Shown piece by piece: positions 1 to 11,206 of a DNA stretch of 64,000 nucleotides. Below the pieces are notes generated by a model, which worked only from the letters and a program-made list of their open reading frames with translations, made no database searches and had not been told where the DNA came from. This DNA comes from Podospora pseudoanserina (Eukaryota; Ascomycota; Sordariomycetes; Sordariales; Podosporaceae). The position numbers and the translations under genes are program-made. The stretch's first letter is position 1. The number at the start of each line of letters is the position of its first letter. The DNA is taken from the NCBI RefSeq assembly GCF_035222485.1, contig NC_085920.1:8542001-8606000 (forward strand). The letters run 5' to 3'.

Positions 1-81
1 AAACTTATATATCACTAACTTTGCTGGAGTATTACTCTCACTAGGTTTGTCGCTCTCTGCTCTTCTGTCACCAATATCGCT

Positions 82-1962
82 CTATCCAAACAACCGATCC
101 AGCACCCTGTCAAAGGCGTTCCTGTCGTGACGTTAGTAAAAAGAAAGGGTCTTTCGCAACTGATATAGAAAAATACGTACTTTGGGGGGCTGGAAACATA
201 TGTCCTTTGGTACTCTTCAATTTCATCGACATTCTTTACCAAGTCGATCTCATCTGAGCGATGCAGTTTTGTCTTGTTGACAAACTTGTATCCTAGATAC
301 AAAATCGGACATACCGCAATCATTGTAAACCTGTTCTCAGTCAGCTGGGCACTCTTGACTTGGTCCGGAATTAGACTTACGAAAATAAGAACGTTGGCAC
401 ATCCCACTTTCCGGGTAGGAAAACCGTGTACCCTCCGACAAACGTCATGACGGACGTCCCGATCAGCGCATACCACGCCGCATAAGGTTGCAACATGGCC
501 TTGTACGGCAGGTCGTCTCTCTTGAACCCCTGAGCCTTCATCCCATAGTAGAACCGCAGGTACGTCACACACATGCAGGCAAAGTTGATCAGTTGGCTCG
601 CCGTGACCAAGTTCACAAACCACTGAAGCACCACTGCGGCATCGTTTGAGACCTGCAAGAAACTCAAGAGCGAGATTCCCAAAACTACCAAGACGGCATA
701 CAGAGGCACTCCCTTAGTTGTGACCTTTGTAAATATCTTTGGAGCCTTCCCCTCTAGCGCCATGCCGTAAAGAGACCTTGAAGCGCAATAGACATAGCTG
801 TTTCCCGCCGAGAAGGCCGCCGTCAGGACCATAGCATTGACAATATCCGGCAGCACCCTGATGTTCAGCCGGTTCATCGCAATAACATATGGGCTTGCAG
901 CTGCGCCCGGTGCACCCGTCGAGAATGCTATCTTCATCTCCTCGTCAGTGTATGGCACGAGAACACCAACCGCCAAACTTCCGAGCATAAAGAATGTCGT
1001 TAGCCGGTAAAACACGGCATTGAAAGCCCTGGGCATCACCACTCTCGGGTTTTCCGCCTCCCCGGCTGCCATGCTCACATAATCCGGCCCTGCTATGGTG
1101 AACGATGCCTGGATCAAACACTGCAGAAATCCTAGAAATCTCCCCAAGTCTCCTGTGTGGTACAACTCGGCAAAGGCGCCTGGATCGCTCCAGTATCGAA
1201 ACCCAAACCTGTCTCCTGTCGGGTTCCCACCGCACATTACCACCACGGTAAAGATCAAGAGGGCAATAATGAGCAGCACTTTTCCCAGCGCAGCCCAAAA
1301 CTCCACCTCTCCATACCACTGCACAGCCAGCACGTTGATCAACCCATACAAGCAGATGATAATGGCGATGATTCCTCCAGCGGGTACAATCTCGGAGCCT
1401 TTCCAATAATGCAAAATAACATTGCAGGCAACAATTTCAAACGGCACCAGCGCGGCCTCGAAGATGAAGAAATTCCACCCGCAGGCAAAACCAAAGGCTT
1501 CGTCGACATAACGGCCAGCGAGTCGGATGAATGGCGAGGAAATGGGAAGGTAGGTCACCATCTCGGCCATGCAGAGCGTCACGGCAAGGATGAAGGAGCA
1601 CCAAATGGTGAAGGCGAGGAAGAGGGAGGCGGGTCCACCTTGGAGGAGACCACGGCCGATCTGGACATAGAGGGCTGTGCCGATTGTCCCGCCAATTCCT
1701 ATCTCTGCGTGTTAGTTACGAAAAGAAGCAAGAGCAGTGGGGTTGCCTAGGGCAAATGGTTACCTATAAGTTGAATGTGACGAGACTTAAGCTGGCGTCT
1801 CATGCTATGCTCTTCTACCTGGGACCCGGAGAGCGACGGCGATGAAGGGGGGCCCCTTTTCTTTTCGTCGGTGCCACCATTGCTGAGAGAAGATGATAAG
1901 CCCCCTTTCTCCTGATCATGGCCTCCTGGGTTGGCAATAAGGTCGATTCCCGTGGAGGACAT
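82..1962 (-). CDS. Amino acid permease (YAT/APC family)
   Basis: Twelve-helix plasma-membrane amino acid/proton symporter. My model has four exons: 1962-1764, 1698-381, 330-181 and 121-82, which join in frame to 568 aa. The cytosolic N-terminus is Ser/Lys-rich. The first helix carries GIGGTIGTALYVQIG (about residue 67), the YAT signature. An AGEAENPR motif follows mid-protein, and the C-terminus has the charged DLVKNVDEIEEY segment typical of fungal permeases. The last exon codes only NAFDRVLDRLFG and was placed by the acceptor after position 121 and by its fit to the family tail. Introns are 65, 50 and 59 nt. The substrate cannot be told from sequence. The family call is firm; the last short exon is the least certain part. 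Confidence 0.88.
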
Positions 1963-2947
1963 CGCTCCGTGGTGATTTATTTCAGTTGATCTCGATGGAT
2001 TTGTTTGAGTAGGAGTGAAAAGAATTCCACCACAAAGATCATTCTGGTGATGCTTTTCTTTTTGTAAAAAATATCACGGGGAACCAGACCGAGGCAATTG
2101 GCGGTGTCTTGCAGGGAGACCGAATGTTTTGACGGAAGGAGCAATGGTACAACGGATGCAGAGATCAATGTTGTGCTGGGTCGAGTAAACGATGGTTGGT
2201 TAGGAAGGGCAAGTACGTCACTTTTTGAAGCACGTAATTCAATTTTCTAAAGACGGCCCACGGTGATCAGATCCCAACGGGGAAAGGAGGATCCAACGAA
2301 AATATCTGTAGGTTTTAGCGACTGGAGGAGAGGACGTGGGGGAACCACCCGGATGTGTGCCGTTCGCCGGTTCGTGACACTTTCTTTGCATATCCTCCAC
2401 AGCACGAGGTGAACGCAACCGGGAAGCACCCTGCTGTCGCCTGTAAAGCCGATCGGGGGTCGCCGAAGGATCTGAACTGTGGAACGTGCCAAGGCCGGTC
2501 CCGTTCCGATTCGGTATTCAACGACAGCCGTAACTGCCGTCCGAGATTTGGTCCGACTGGATTGTCTGATTCAACACTTTCAGCGGAACAATCGCACAGA
2601 AAATAAACTCAAATGCCATTTCATTCGAAATCTCTCGTACATGCGCTAACCACCGCAATGGCGGCACCCGGACAGCAGACAGGTCTGGGACGGCTGCCCA
2701 GTGGGCTTTGGGTCGGTCAAACTCAAAATGACCATGACGTCTTGATTCAAGTTGGGTAGGTACGGTGGCTGATTTGGGGCATGGTATTCGATCCTCCGGT
2801 CTTTTTGCAGAACAAACCCACGATCTTGTCCTCGTCCCATGACATTTGTTAACTGAACCCATCGACAAAAATCCCAATCGCAGACGTCACATCGCATCGT
2901 CCAGAGAACAGGCCCGAAGGCACCCCACATTCGGGTAGGCCATCACC
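1963..2947. other. Intergenic stretch, no supported gene
   Basis: This lies between the permease start and the Cys-rich gene. Short overlapping open frames occur on both strands, but none has a recognisable domain or fungal codon pattern. It probably holds the two promoters, since the genes are divergent. Confidence 0.5.
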
Positions 2948-4158
2948 ATGTGCCGGGGAACAAAGTCCAGAATGAGCTGTGGTCATTTCCATGTCAGCTT
3001 CCACGAACGGTGCCACCCTTGGTGCAACGAGCCTCAAGTACAGTTCATCGGGCAAAAAGACGAGCGATGCGGCCACTGTATCGCGAAGACCCAGGTGGAC
3101 ACTTCAAGAGCCAGCAGGCTCCAGGATGCTTGGGATTCATATTGCAACGATGCGAAGCAGGAGGTGCTTGTGTCTCTCCGGGAAAAGATCATCTCCGCCA
3201 ACCGGGAAGTCAGGGCTCTCAAGGAAGAGTTCCCCGACCTGGAGGGTCTATCATCTGAGCTAGAACGAGTACGAAAAGAACAGTCTGAAACCATGCGGAT
3301 GATCCACGCACAAATGGAACGGGCGAAGGAGGAAGGGGCCATGAAGGAACTGTTGCTCATGCAAGAAAGGAAGAGTTCTCTCCAAAGGAAGAGGGACTCC
3401 GGGCGTTGTGAGAACAGGGCCACGGGGAATCAATTACTCGAATCTCTTGACGGGGATATTGAGCGCCTGAATGAAGAGCAAGTGATGCTGATGGAAAGGT
3501 CTCCCGAGCTTACCAGGCTCATCTGGCTGGATCGGCAACTGGTGCAGCTGGAATCCAACGAGACAACGCTGTGTTCACACGACAGTCTAGCAAAGCTAGA
3601 TGCTATCACCAGAAGCCGGGATGTTTACGTGGCCGACGAGATCAGACTGACAGAGGAACGGCTAAGCAACCTCAAGTCTATCGAGGGACGATTGAGACAT
3701 CAGGCAATGCAAGAAAAGGCAGAGGTCAAGAACGCCCGATGTGAAGGTCGTGCGGCTGCTCAGAAAGAGCCTGACAGGTATGTACGGCAGTTTTCTCTTC
3801 TCCCACAACCTTTTCTCGTAGATTTTTGACAATAGGGTGTAGTGATTTGGTTCAAGTCGAGGATACTCCCGTCGCATGTCCCGAGACGCTGTCGCTTACC
3901 ACCAACACAAAACGCAGTCTTACTACCGTCGTGGCCCCCGAGACCATATCATCTACCACGAGCAGACCAAGCATTCCAATACCTCGTTATTCATTGCCTC
4001 GTTCTTCATTGCATCGCCCGTCTAGCTATATTTCCAGGCAATCCATTATCGAACAGAACCAGCCTCGTATTCTGTATCGAATTTTCACTCTAGCCACTGA
4101 TCCCGCCGAATGCAGCTCCAGATGGTCGTTGAGGGCCTCACAACATTACGGCGAGTAG
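2948..4158 (+). CDS. Hypothetical protein with Cys-rich N-terminus and long coiled coil
   Basis: Two exons, 2948-3777 and 3822-4158, joined by a 44-nt intron (GTATGT...CGTAG), give 388 aa. Reading through the intron stops at once, and the next acceptor (3836) also gives a stop, so this acceptor is the only good one. The first about 45 residues contain C-x7-C-G-H, then further Cys and His ending in CGHC. This resembles a widespread but uncharacterised fungal N-terminal zinc-binding-like module. Residues about 60-275 are Glu/Arg/Gln-rich heptads, a predicted coiled coil. The C-terminus is Ser/Thr/Pro-rich. No enzyme motif is seen. It could act as a scaffold, but the function is unknown. The very short intron makes the 3' part less certain. 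Confidence 0.55.
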
Positions 4159-4238
4159 CCTGCTTGCCGTATTCTTGGTTTCCTACAAAAAAAGAAAATC
4201 CAAAAAGAAGCAAACAGAAGCAAACCGTCCGTGTTTTT

Positions 4239-5717
4239 CTATCCCCCCCCCTGCTGTCTATTCTCCTCCAAAAACTGCCTCACCTCCTTTACCCTCGTCA
4301 CCTCCCCCTTCTCCTTTCCCATGGTATTCTTCTTCTGGGTATAAAACTTGACTCTATCATGTGCCAACTTTCCAGCGCGGCGTTTATCAGTTGGACAGCG
4401 CAACAGCGGAATCAGAACAATGGCGGAGAGCGTATCAAAGACTTTTTGGGGCGTCACCCCGTGGCGGGCGGCCACCTCGTCGTACGGGAAGGTTTCCTCG
4501 GCCGTTTCGGCAATGTCGATGAGCAAGTTTGGAGACGGCTTTTTGCGGAGGGGGATGGTGAATTTTGTCTTATTGGGAGGCTGTTTTTCGGGGGCTGCGG
4601 TGGGTGCTTTCAACAATTGGGGTGGTGGTGGTGGTGGGAGCACTGGTAATATTTGCGTCTGCAGTTGAGAGGACGGCTGAAGAGGAGCTTGCTGAAGCCA
4701 ACGCATGTGCTCTTGTTGAACTACGGTGCAATGAAGGCCGGGTGGCTTGCATGGGCTTTGATTATGAATCGGACTTTGGACAGAGGTTGAGCAACATGGG
4801 TGCCCTGGCGTCGATTGCGAGCCCGGTGGAATCAACATGTGTCGTGGTTGTTGTTCTTGTTTCGGGTTGTGAGGTTGCAATACCGGTGGACTCTGACTTT
4901 GCATTGGACGTGGATTCATCCACGGGTTTGGGCTCGAGTTCATGTTCAAGTTCATGTTTTGTTGCGGCATTGGAACAAGACTTCCCATAGAGTACATTGC
5001 AAAGGGAATAGCGTTTGGTCCGAATGCTGCTTGGTTGATCATCTGACTGGACATGTGTGTGCTGCTAGTGATGAGAGCATTGTTATCTGATGGTGAAAGC
5101 ATCTGACCTGTCTCATACGCCGGATTGTTCATTGCGATCCCCCCAAAATCGAGGCAGGGGACTTGCTCGAAACATGGCGACGATGTGGAATTGAACAAAG
5201 CGCTGGAACTGGCGAAAAGCGATGTTGGATGGCTTGTAGATGGCATTGGCTGCGACATCTGTTTGGGTGAAACTGCCACCGACATGCGTGGCACGCGACT
5301 GATTGGAGGGAAATCCGTAGGGAAGGCAAAGCTTTCAAGAGCTTGGATTAATGCACTGGGTTGTTCGGGGCTCATTCTGGGGCTAGGATCCTGAGATGGG
5401 GCTGGCCCAGTGTCAGTAGTTCTAGTGACGCTGCTGGGTGGTGCAGGTTGATCGGAAGCATGGCGATGGCTAGCAGAAGCTGGATGTAACTGCGCGCTGG
5501 TTTTGGTTATTCTAGAAACTGCCAGGTCTAGCTTTTGATTGTTCAGGTGTGGGTTTGGGGCTGGCTGGTCGTTCAGGCGTGGCTTCTTGACGGGACAACA
5601 AGATATAAACTCCACTTCATCATCGTCCGCCGTCCGTTTGGCTGGGATTGCTTTAGCGGGCTTTGCTGCCACTAGCTGGGACGCTGACCCCTTCTCCTGC
5701 TGTTTCGAAGACGACAT
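4239..5717 (-). CDS. Hypothetical Pro/Gln/Ser-rich protein with small C-terminal domain
   Basis: A single open exon of 492 aa. Residues 1-45 contain basic clusters (KPAKAIPAKR, PVKKPR) that look like nuclear localisation signals. The middle about 300 residues are low complexity, rich in Pro, Gln, Ser, Met and Asn, with a poly-Pro run near residue 360. The last about 110 residues look folded and carry a helix-rich, HTH-like pattern (FPYDEVAARHGVTPQKVFDTL). That layout, a disordered body with a small terminal domain, is common in fungal transcription cofactors, but no named family was recognised. A run of nine C on the plus strand (4243-4251) codes the final glycines just before the stop, so sequencing or polymerase slippage there could move the end. 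Upstream it is divergent from CSN6. Confidence 0.55.
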   Translation of the reverse strand: MSSSKQQEKGSASQLVAAKPAKAIPAKRTADDDEVEFISCCPVKKPRLNDQPAPNPHLNNQKLDLAVSRITKTSAQLHPASASHRHASDQPAPPSSVTRTTDTGPAPSQDPSPRMSPEQPSALIQALESFAFPTDFPPISRVPRMSVAVSPKQMSQPMPSTSHPTSLFASSSALFNSTSSPCFEQVPCLDFGGIAMNNPAYETGQMLSPSDNNALITSSTHMSSQMINQAAFGPNAIPFAMYSMGSLVPMPQQNMNLNMNSSPNPWMNPRPMQSQSPPVLQPHNPKQEQQPRHMLIPPGSQSTPGHPCCSTSVQSPIHNQSPCKPPGLHCTVVQQEHMRWLQQAPLQPSSQLQTQILPVLPPPPPPQLLKAPTAAPEKQPPNKTKFTIPLRKKPSPNLLIDIAETAEETFPYDEVAARHGVTPQKVFDTLSAIVLIPLLRCPTDKRRAGKLAHDRVKFYTQKKNTMGKEKGEVTRVKEVRQFLEENRQQGGG

Positions 5718-6470
5718 GATGGCTACTTTTTCGTCGGCAGTGGATGTGTGGGTGCGAACTGGCTTCAGGGCAAGCGCGAGTTATATGTCCAACGATTCAA
5801 AGCATCGCGTTAAAAAGCTGGCGGTGAAAAAGGAACACATGGGAGCCTGTCATTTGATCCGATAAGTACTTCACAGGAGGCATCTTTGAAGAGTTGGAAT
5901 GCGGGACAAGGGGACTATTGAATGGATGCAGCTTGTTGTACATGGCTTCATGATTCAGCAGGAGAGCAAAGCTTGGGCTGTTGTGCGCATTAGGATGAGA
6001 TGTAGAGTAGACCTTTCGATGATTATGCATCAAGGTTCTCAGCTGAGGCTCTATATACCTGAAGTAAAAGGTGAATGAGGGGTTCCAATATGGTATGTTC
6101 ACCATGTTGGAGTCTTGTGTTTTGTCTCAGAAAGGTGCAGCTCCTGAACAAGGGGAAAGGGGGTGCCAAGATCTGAGCTACGCTACTGCAGCTGTCACAA
6201 GTCTGTGAGCAGCTGGCCACCACTGCGTGGGTTCTGAGTCCCCACTCGCCTATGGCCCAAGCTCCCAACGGCAGGGCAAGGCTGAGCTTCTGCCTTGTGA
6301 ATTGCTCCCCGCATCATCTCCAGCTCTCCCTAATTCTTCCACCAACAATCTTGTGTTTGTCTCCCAACGAAATCGAAGTAACTACCAAACTTGCTTCCAA
6401 ATACACGCCCAAAGAAGCCATAAGTATTTTTTTCGACCCAGAAGCGATCACGAACCGAAGAAGCACCACC
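5718..6470. other. Divergent promoter region between the Pro/Gln-rich gene and CSN6
   Basis: No separate gene seen. An ATG at 6252 lies in the CSN6 frame with no stop before 6471, so a 73-residue N-terminal extension is formally possible. The extension is not MPN-like, and I do not favour it. Confidence 0.45.
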
Positions 6471-7967
6471 ATGGCGAACCAGGCAGGAGGGGCCAACGAG
6501 CTGCTATCCGTCCAGAAGTCATCAGACTCCGGTCTCCAAATCATTCTTCACCCACTCCCGATCCTTGAGATTTCCGACTTTATTACCAGAGGCTACCAAA
6601 GGAACTACAAGGGCGCCGTTGTTGGTGGACTTCTTGGTCAGCAAAATGGCCGCGAGATCACTATTGAGCACAGTTTCAGCATCAAGTCAGTGAAGAAGGA
6701 GGAGGATGGTGGTGTCTACGAGCTCGATGAAGAATGGTTCAGGCAAAGATTGGATCAAAGTATGAGAATTCATCCAGTCATTTAAGCAGTACGCGTTTTG
6801 GCAACTAACGTGGCGGAAGTGAAACTTGTCCACAAATCACCACAGCTCGACCTGGTAGGCTGGTATGCCCTCGTGCCCAAGTCGGGCCCAACGGTCCTCC
6901 ACCTGCCAATCCACCGCCAAATCAGCACTGTCAACGAGTCCGCCGTATTGTTAGGATTCCATCTGGAGGACATGCTTTCTCCCGCGGCTGGGGACCCGCT
7001 TCCAATCACGATATATGAGTCGAACATGGAGGCCGAAGGTGAAGATAAGGAGATGAAGGATTCCGAAAACCCAACCAACATGGTTCTCCGCTTCCGCAAA
7101 CTTCCCTACGCAACTGAGACTGGAGAGGCCGAGATGATAGGCATGCAGTTCATTCGTGAGGGTGGCGCCAACGCTTCGGCAGATGATACCCCAGTCGAAA
7201 CCAAAAACATCGCTGAGCAATTTGAGCAAAAGATCGCCGTGACGGATGGCAAGGGCAAGCGTAGGGCCGTTATGACCTCTGGTTCCGTTTCGAAGAACCC
7301 AGTCAGTCCGAGTAAAGGCAAGGGGAAACAAAAGGACGAGCCCTCCTCTTCCCCACCGCAGGCCGAGCCACCCAATCCCGACATCAACCTCACCAGGTCA
7401 GAGTCAGAGTACATGGCTGCGCTCCAAGCAAAGTTCAATGCTATCAAGATGCTCAAATCACGTATCGCTTTGATCATCACCTATCTGCAACGCCTCCCTC
7501 CCACTTTCACGGAAGGAAAGCAAACCACACAGGAAGCTTCTGATGCTGCTCGTGCCTCTGGCGGCCAATACACGATTCCCTCGAATAACATACTCCGGCA
7601 CATTCAGTCGCTGGTCACCAACATTGACCTTGTCACCCCTGCTGAACAGGCTGCTTTGCGAAAGGAAATGCTGCAGGAGACCAACGATGTAAAACTCATC
7701 TCTTTGATCTCTGACTTGTTGACCAGCGTCGCTGAGGTCAAGGAGGCAGGTAAAAAGTTCAGCATCCTGGAGTCATCAAAACAAACACGTGGACCGAGAG
7801 GTGGTGTTGGGTATGGCGGGCCAGTGGGAGACAAGAGCAATGACTATGAATTAACCGGTTCCTATAGCCCTATTCATTCGAGGGGACATGCTGAGTTTGG
7901 CACGACAGGGTCTGTTTCACAAGAGTTTGGTGGTGCCTCCGATATGCTTCACAACCTCTCTGATTAA
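6471..7967 (+). CDS. csn6: COP9 signalosome subunit 6 (MPN- domain)
   Basis: Non-catalytic MPN subunit of the COP9 signalosome, which removes NEDD8 from cullins in the nucleus and cytosol. Exons 6471-6759 and 6820-7967 give 478 aa. The 60-nt intron has a CTAAC branch point at about 6805, and the joint reads RLDQ-MKLVHKSPQLDLVGWY, as in the family. The MPN domain spans about residues 20-170. The metal-binding His-x-His of active JAMM enzymes is absent (LHLPIHRQI), as expected for CSN6 rather than CSN5. A Lys/Ser/Pro-rich insert (about 240-285) precedes the helical C-terminal part (about 300-430) that packs in the signalosome bundle. The start has a strong context (CACCACCATGG). Cullin-1, its substrate, lies 44 kb away in this window. 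Confidence 0.9.
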
Positions 7968-9149
7968 AGTGCTCGTGACGACGAGAGCGGACCACACTAA
8001 ACACCGAGGGGCTCTACAAAAACAGGAGGTGAAGGGGTTGGGGAGCGCTAAGGGCAGCAGACATGTACATGCACGAAACATAACGAATATGTGTCCCCGG
8101 TGAGCAAGATAAAGCGATGACAATTATGATGAGTTTATGTATGGCGTTAGACATCCGGGCAAGACAGGACAGGGGCATGAATCAGGGTCAGGAAATCAGG
8201 CAAGGGCATGGGCATGGAAAGGAAACATGATTGGTGGTAGCATCAGCCAGTCACCACGAATACAGGAAAATGCTATGCCTTTGAGCCAACAAAGCTATAC
8301 ACCGGTAAAAGTCATGCAAAATTAGAGACTACTTGATTACTAGTCTGACTGGTGACTTCACAAAAACTCCCAAAACAGATATAGCATGTGTGAGTGAGAA
8401 AATAGACAGCGACCAAGGAGAAACAACACAGTAGAATTGGTCTGCCTACCCACATTCAAGCCCCAACCAGCTTCCGAACCCCTCTGCTCTCTATCACCAT
8501 ATTGTTACCGCTCCCCTGATGTGAATCACAGCTCTTCATCTGCTCCATATTTGCTTACCTGCTGCGCTTGGAACCTTCTGCAATGCCCAGTGGCATTATC
8601 GATAGCACAGCAACATCTGATTTGGTGAACCCTTGGTGTTCATTGAAAGGAACAAAGCCAAAGACGAAAGATTGATCACACCAAGGAGATGAAAACAGCA
8701 TCATCGTGGAAGAGACAGAAAGATAAAAAAAAAATAAAAAGAAGTGATTAGAAAAAGGCAAAAAGGTCATGTCCCCCATCTGTCTATCCCATCCCAGTCT
8801 TTGTTGCTTCAAACCGCTGGAACCTAAAAGAGAGAGAAAAAAACAAAGTGATGACAGTAATAGTAGGTAAGAAATGATCGCACACTCTAATAAGAGAGAA
8901 AGTGGCAAAAAAGTAATCAACAAAAAAAAACATCAAAAAAAAAATCAAAAGAAAACACTGCCAATCCCTGATTTAGGGATGACAAGGTATCATCGTGGTA
9001 ATCATTAGACCCATTTCCTGTCCACCCATCCGTCTATATTGTTGCTTTGGCAATACCGAAAAAGAGATGTCTTCATATACAAGAAGCTGAGATCAAAGAA
9101 GAGAGGTCGAAACCGAGGCGGGGGGCTGATTATCATGAGTCTGCACAGT
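7968..9149. other. Intergenic stretch between CSN6 and the polyol dehydrogenase (convergent 3' ends)
   Basis: Both flanking genes end here. From about 8640 to 8960 the plus strand is strongly purine-rich with several A runs of 7-10 nt, typical of 3'-UTR or terminator-type sequence. No coding frame is convincing. Confidence 0.5.
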
Positions 9150-10686
9150 CTACTCGGCTTCAATGACGACCTTGAGTACGAGATTGCCGTCGTCATCCAC
9201 GGTCCTGCTCGCGAGCTCAAACGCCCCCTTGGCATTGTCGAGGCCCTTGAAGCGGTGGGTGACCATCTCGTCCAAGTTCGGCAGAGCATACCCGCCACGG
9301 GTTGGTCTGTTGCGGGCGCAGAGGAGCTTTATTCCGGTAGCATAGGTGTTGGCATACCGAAAGATACCCAGGATGTCAATCTCGCGTAGATGGGCTACCG
9401 ACATGGGAAGGGTTTGGATCGGCGTCCCCATGCCCACCATGATGACCTTTCCTCCGGCCTTGGTGGCGTACAGGGCTGTGTGCATGCACACCTCTTTGCC
9501 AGTACATTCAAACGTGATATCGACGCCATCGCCCTCGTCATCGATCAAAGGGCTAGAGTCGTTTGCCTCGGCGAGCATCTCGGCAGCGAGTGTCTTGGCC
9601 GTGTCAAGGGAACTCTGAAACGAGATGGTGCTGGCGGGTGTCATGACGCCTTCGCAAGGCGTCGACGTGCCCGAGTTGCTGCTGTTGTACAGTGATGAGC
9701 AGCTGGAAGAGGTGTGGAGCTGTTTTGGCACCACATAGCCGTGTGTGGCAAAGCCTTTGGCGATGGCAAAGTTGACCCGGCCTTGGTCCACATCTGCAAT
9801 GGTGACGGTAGAGCATCCGGACTGGCGAGCCATGGCGGCGGTCAGAAGACCAACAGCTCCCGCACCAAGTACAAGTGCACTGGAGCCAGGCGTAGGAGTG
9901 GCCCGGTTGACAGCATGCAGGGCTACTGAGAGGGGCTCAAGCAGAGCAGCAGCATCAAAGGAGATATTCTCGGGGAGCCTAGAAAGACAAGGTTTAGGCG
10001 TCCGATCTATGACGAGACATGTAGATTGCCAAACATACTTGTGACACCACGTTGCGGGGTGGTTTATGCGATCTTGCAAAGTGCCCTGGAAATGCGGGAA
10101 CGATTTGGCACTGCTTCTGAACCGCATCTTCTTGCAGAGGTTATACCTCCCCTGGCGGCAGATACCACACTGGCCACAGGGTATACCGACCTCGAGTGCA
10201 ACGCGGTCACCAACATTAAAGCCGGTGACGTGAGGCCCGATGGCAACGACGGTTCCCGAGGACTCATGACCCAGAGAAAGGGGCTGACAGGCACAAAGGT
10301 CACCGTTGGCGAACTTCTTGTAGTAGGACACATCAGATCCACAGATTCCTGTAGTCTTGATGGCAACCTGTAGTTCACCAATCCCCGGTTCTTGAATATG
10401 TCTTTGCTCCTAGACGTGGTGTGAGCAGCTTGACCATTGGACGCGGCTGGCCGAAAATGTCAAGGCTGAGAAACGACCCCTATCATAGTCCCTGTGTAAC
10501 CGACCGATCTAAGATCTCTTGGGGCACCCAGGGGTCAGAAGGCGAGGGGCGGGGTGACAGCTATAAAGACAAACTTACCAATCGTAAATCACGCGGGCCA
10601 TGCAGGACTGACGCATTGATCGTTGAAGCCTTTGACATGGCGGGTATGTGCATTGGCGCCGAGTCACCAGTTGCGGAGGGCGCCAT
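9150..10686 (-). CDS. Zinc-dependent polyol (sorbitol/xylitol-type) dehydrogenase
   Basis: Medium-chain dehydrogenase that oxidises a sugar alcohol with NAD+. Exons 10686-10579, 10409-10039 and 9978-9150 give 435 aa. Catalytic zinc ligands are Cys59 (GICGSD), His84-Glu85 (GHES) and Glu174 (LLEPLS). The structural zinc site is Cys114, Cys117, Cys120 and Cys128. The Rossmann motif GAGAVG is followed by an acidic turn (IADVDQGR), which favours NAD+ over NADP+. A Ser/Thr-rich insert of about 35-40 residues sits inside the coenzyme domain before ITFECTG. The second intron (9979-10038) is exactly 60 nt and open in frame, so retention would add 20 residues. The substrate could be sorbitol, xylitol or arabinitol; sequence alone does not decide. 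The first frame is open further upstream, but the ATG at 10686 fits the family. Confidence 0.85.
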
Positions 10687-10785
10687 CTTCAAGGAAGGGA
10701 AACGGGGGGCGTGGGATGTAAGTGGGATGTAGAGGTGGGATAGGTGTGTCCAGCCAACGAGGGGCCGTAAAAAGGGGTCTTCCCC

Positions 10786-11206
10786 GTGGGGTTTGGGAAT
10801 CCGGGGAGCGCAGCTAGGGGACCAAAGGCTTGCTGTGTGATCCGAGAAGCACCACTGCGGCTCTGTTTGGTGTACGTGGGCGCGGGATGATGTGAGTTGA
10901 AGGGTGGTCAGGGAACGCGAGAGAATCGAGGGACAGAAAAAGATAAAAATGTGAAGGGGCAGAGGCAAGTCTGGTGGCGACGCTTGCGTATGGTTATGAA
11001 GGAGGGGGTGAAAACCTCTCAGGGCCAGGGGAAACGGATCTGGAGTGGATGGAGCAAGTGAGGAAAAGCTGGCGGATGCTCGTAAACTCAGATCAAGAGT
11101 GGGGGTCTCGCCAGGCTCTTTAAGTATAGTAACGACGGTTTGGTTGCCATGATATGAAGCACTGACGTGCTGATATGTGTCAATCCTTGGTGGATGCAGT
11201 CCGGGG
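10786..11206. promoter_or_regulatory. Possible CreA/CRE-1 carbon repressor sites upstream of the polyol dehydrogenase
   Basis: Hexamers matching 5'-SYGGRG occur at 10786-10791 (GTGGGG), 11099-11104 (GTGGGG) and 11201-11206 (CCGGGG). They lie 100-520 nt upstream of the dehydrogenase start. Polyol catabolism genes are commonly glucose-repressed in fungi, but this motif is short and frequent by chance. Confidence 0.25.

Noticed and set aside
6252-6470. In-frame upstream ATG extending CSN6 by 73 residues
   Set aside because: The extension is unlike any CSN6 N-terminus, and the ATG at 6471 has a strong start context and fits the family length.
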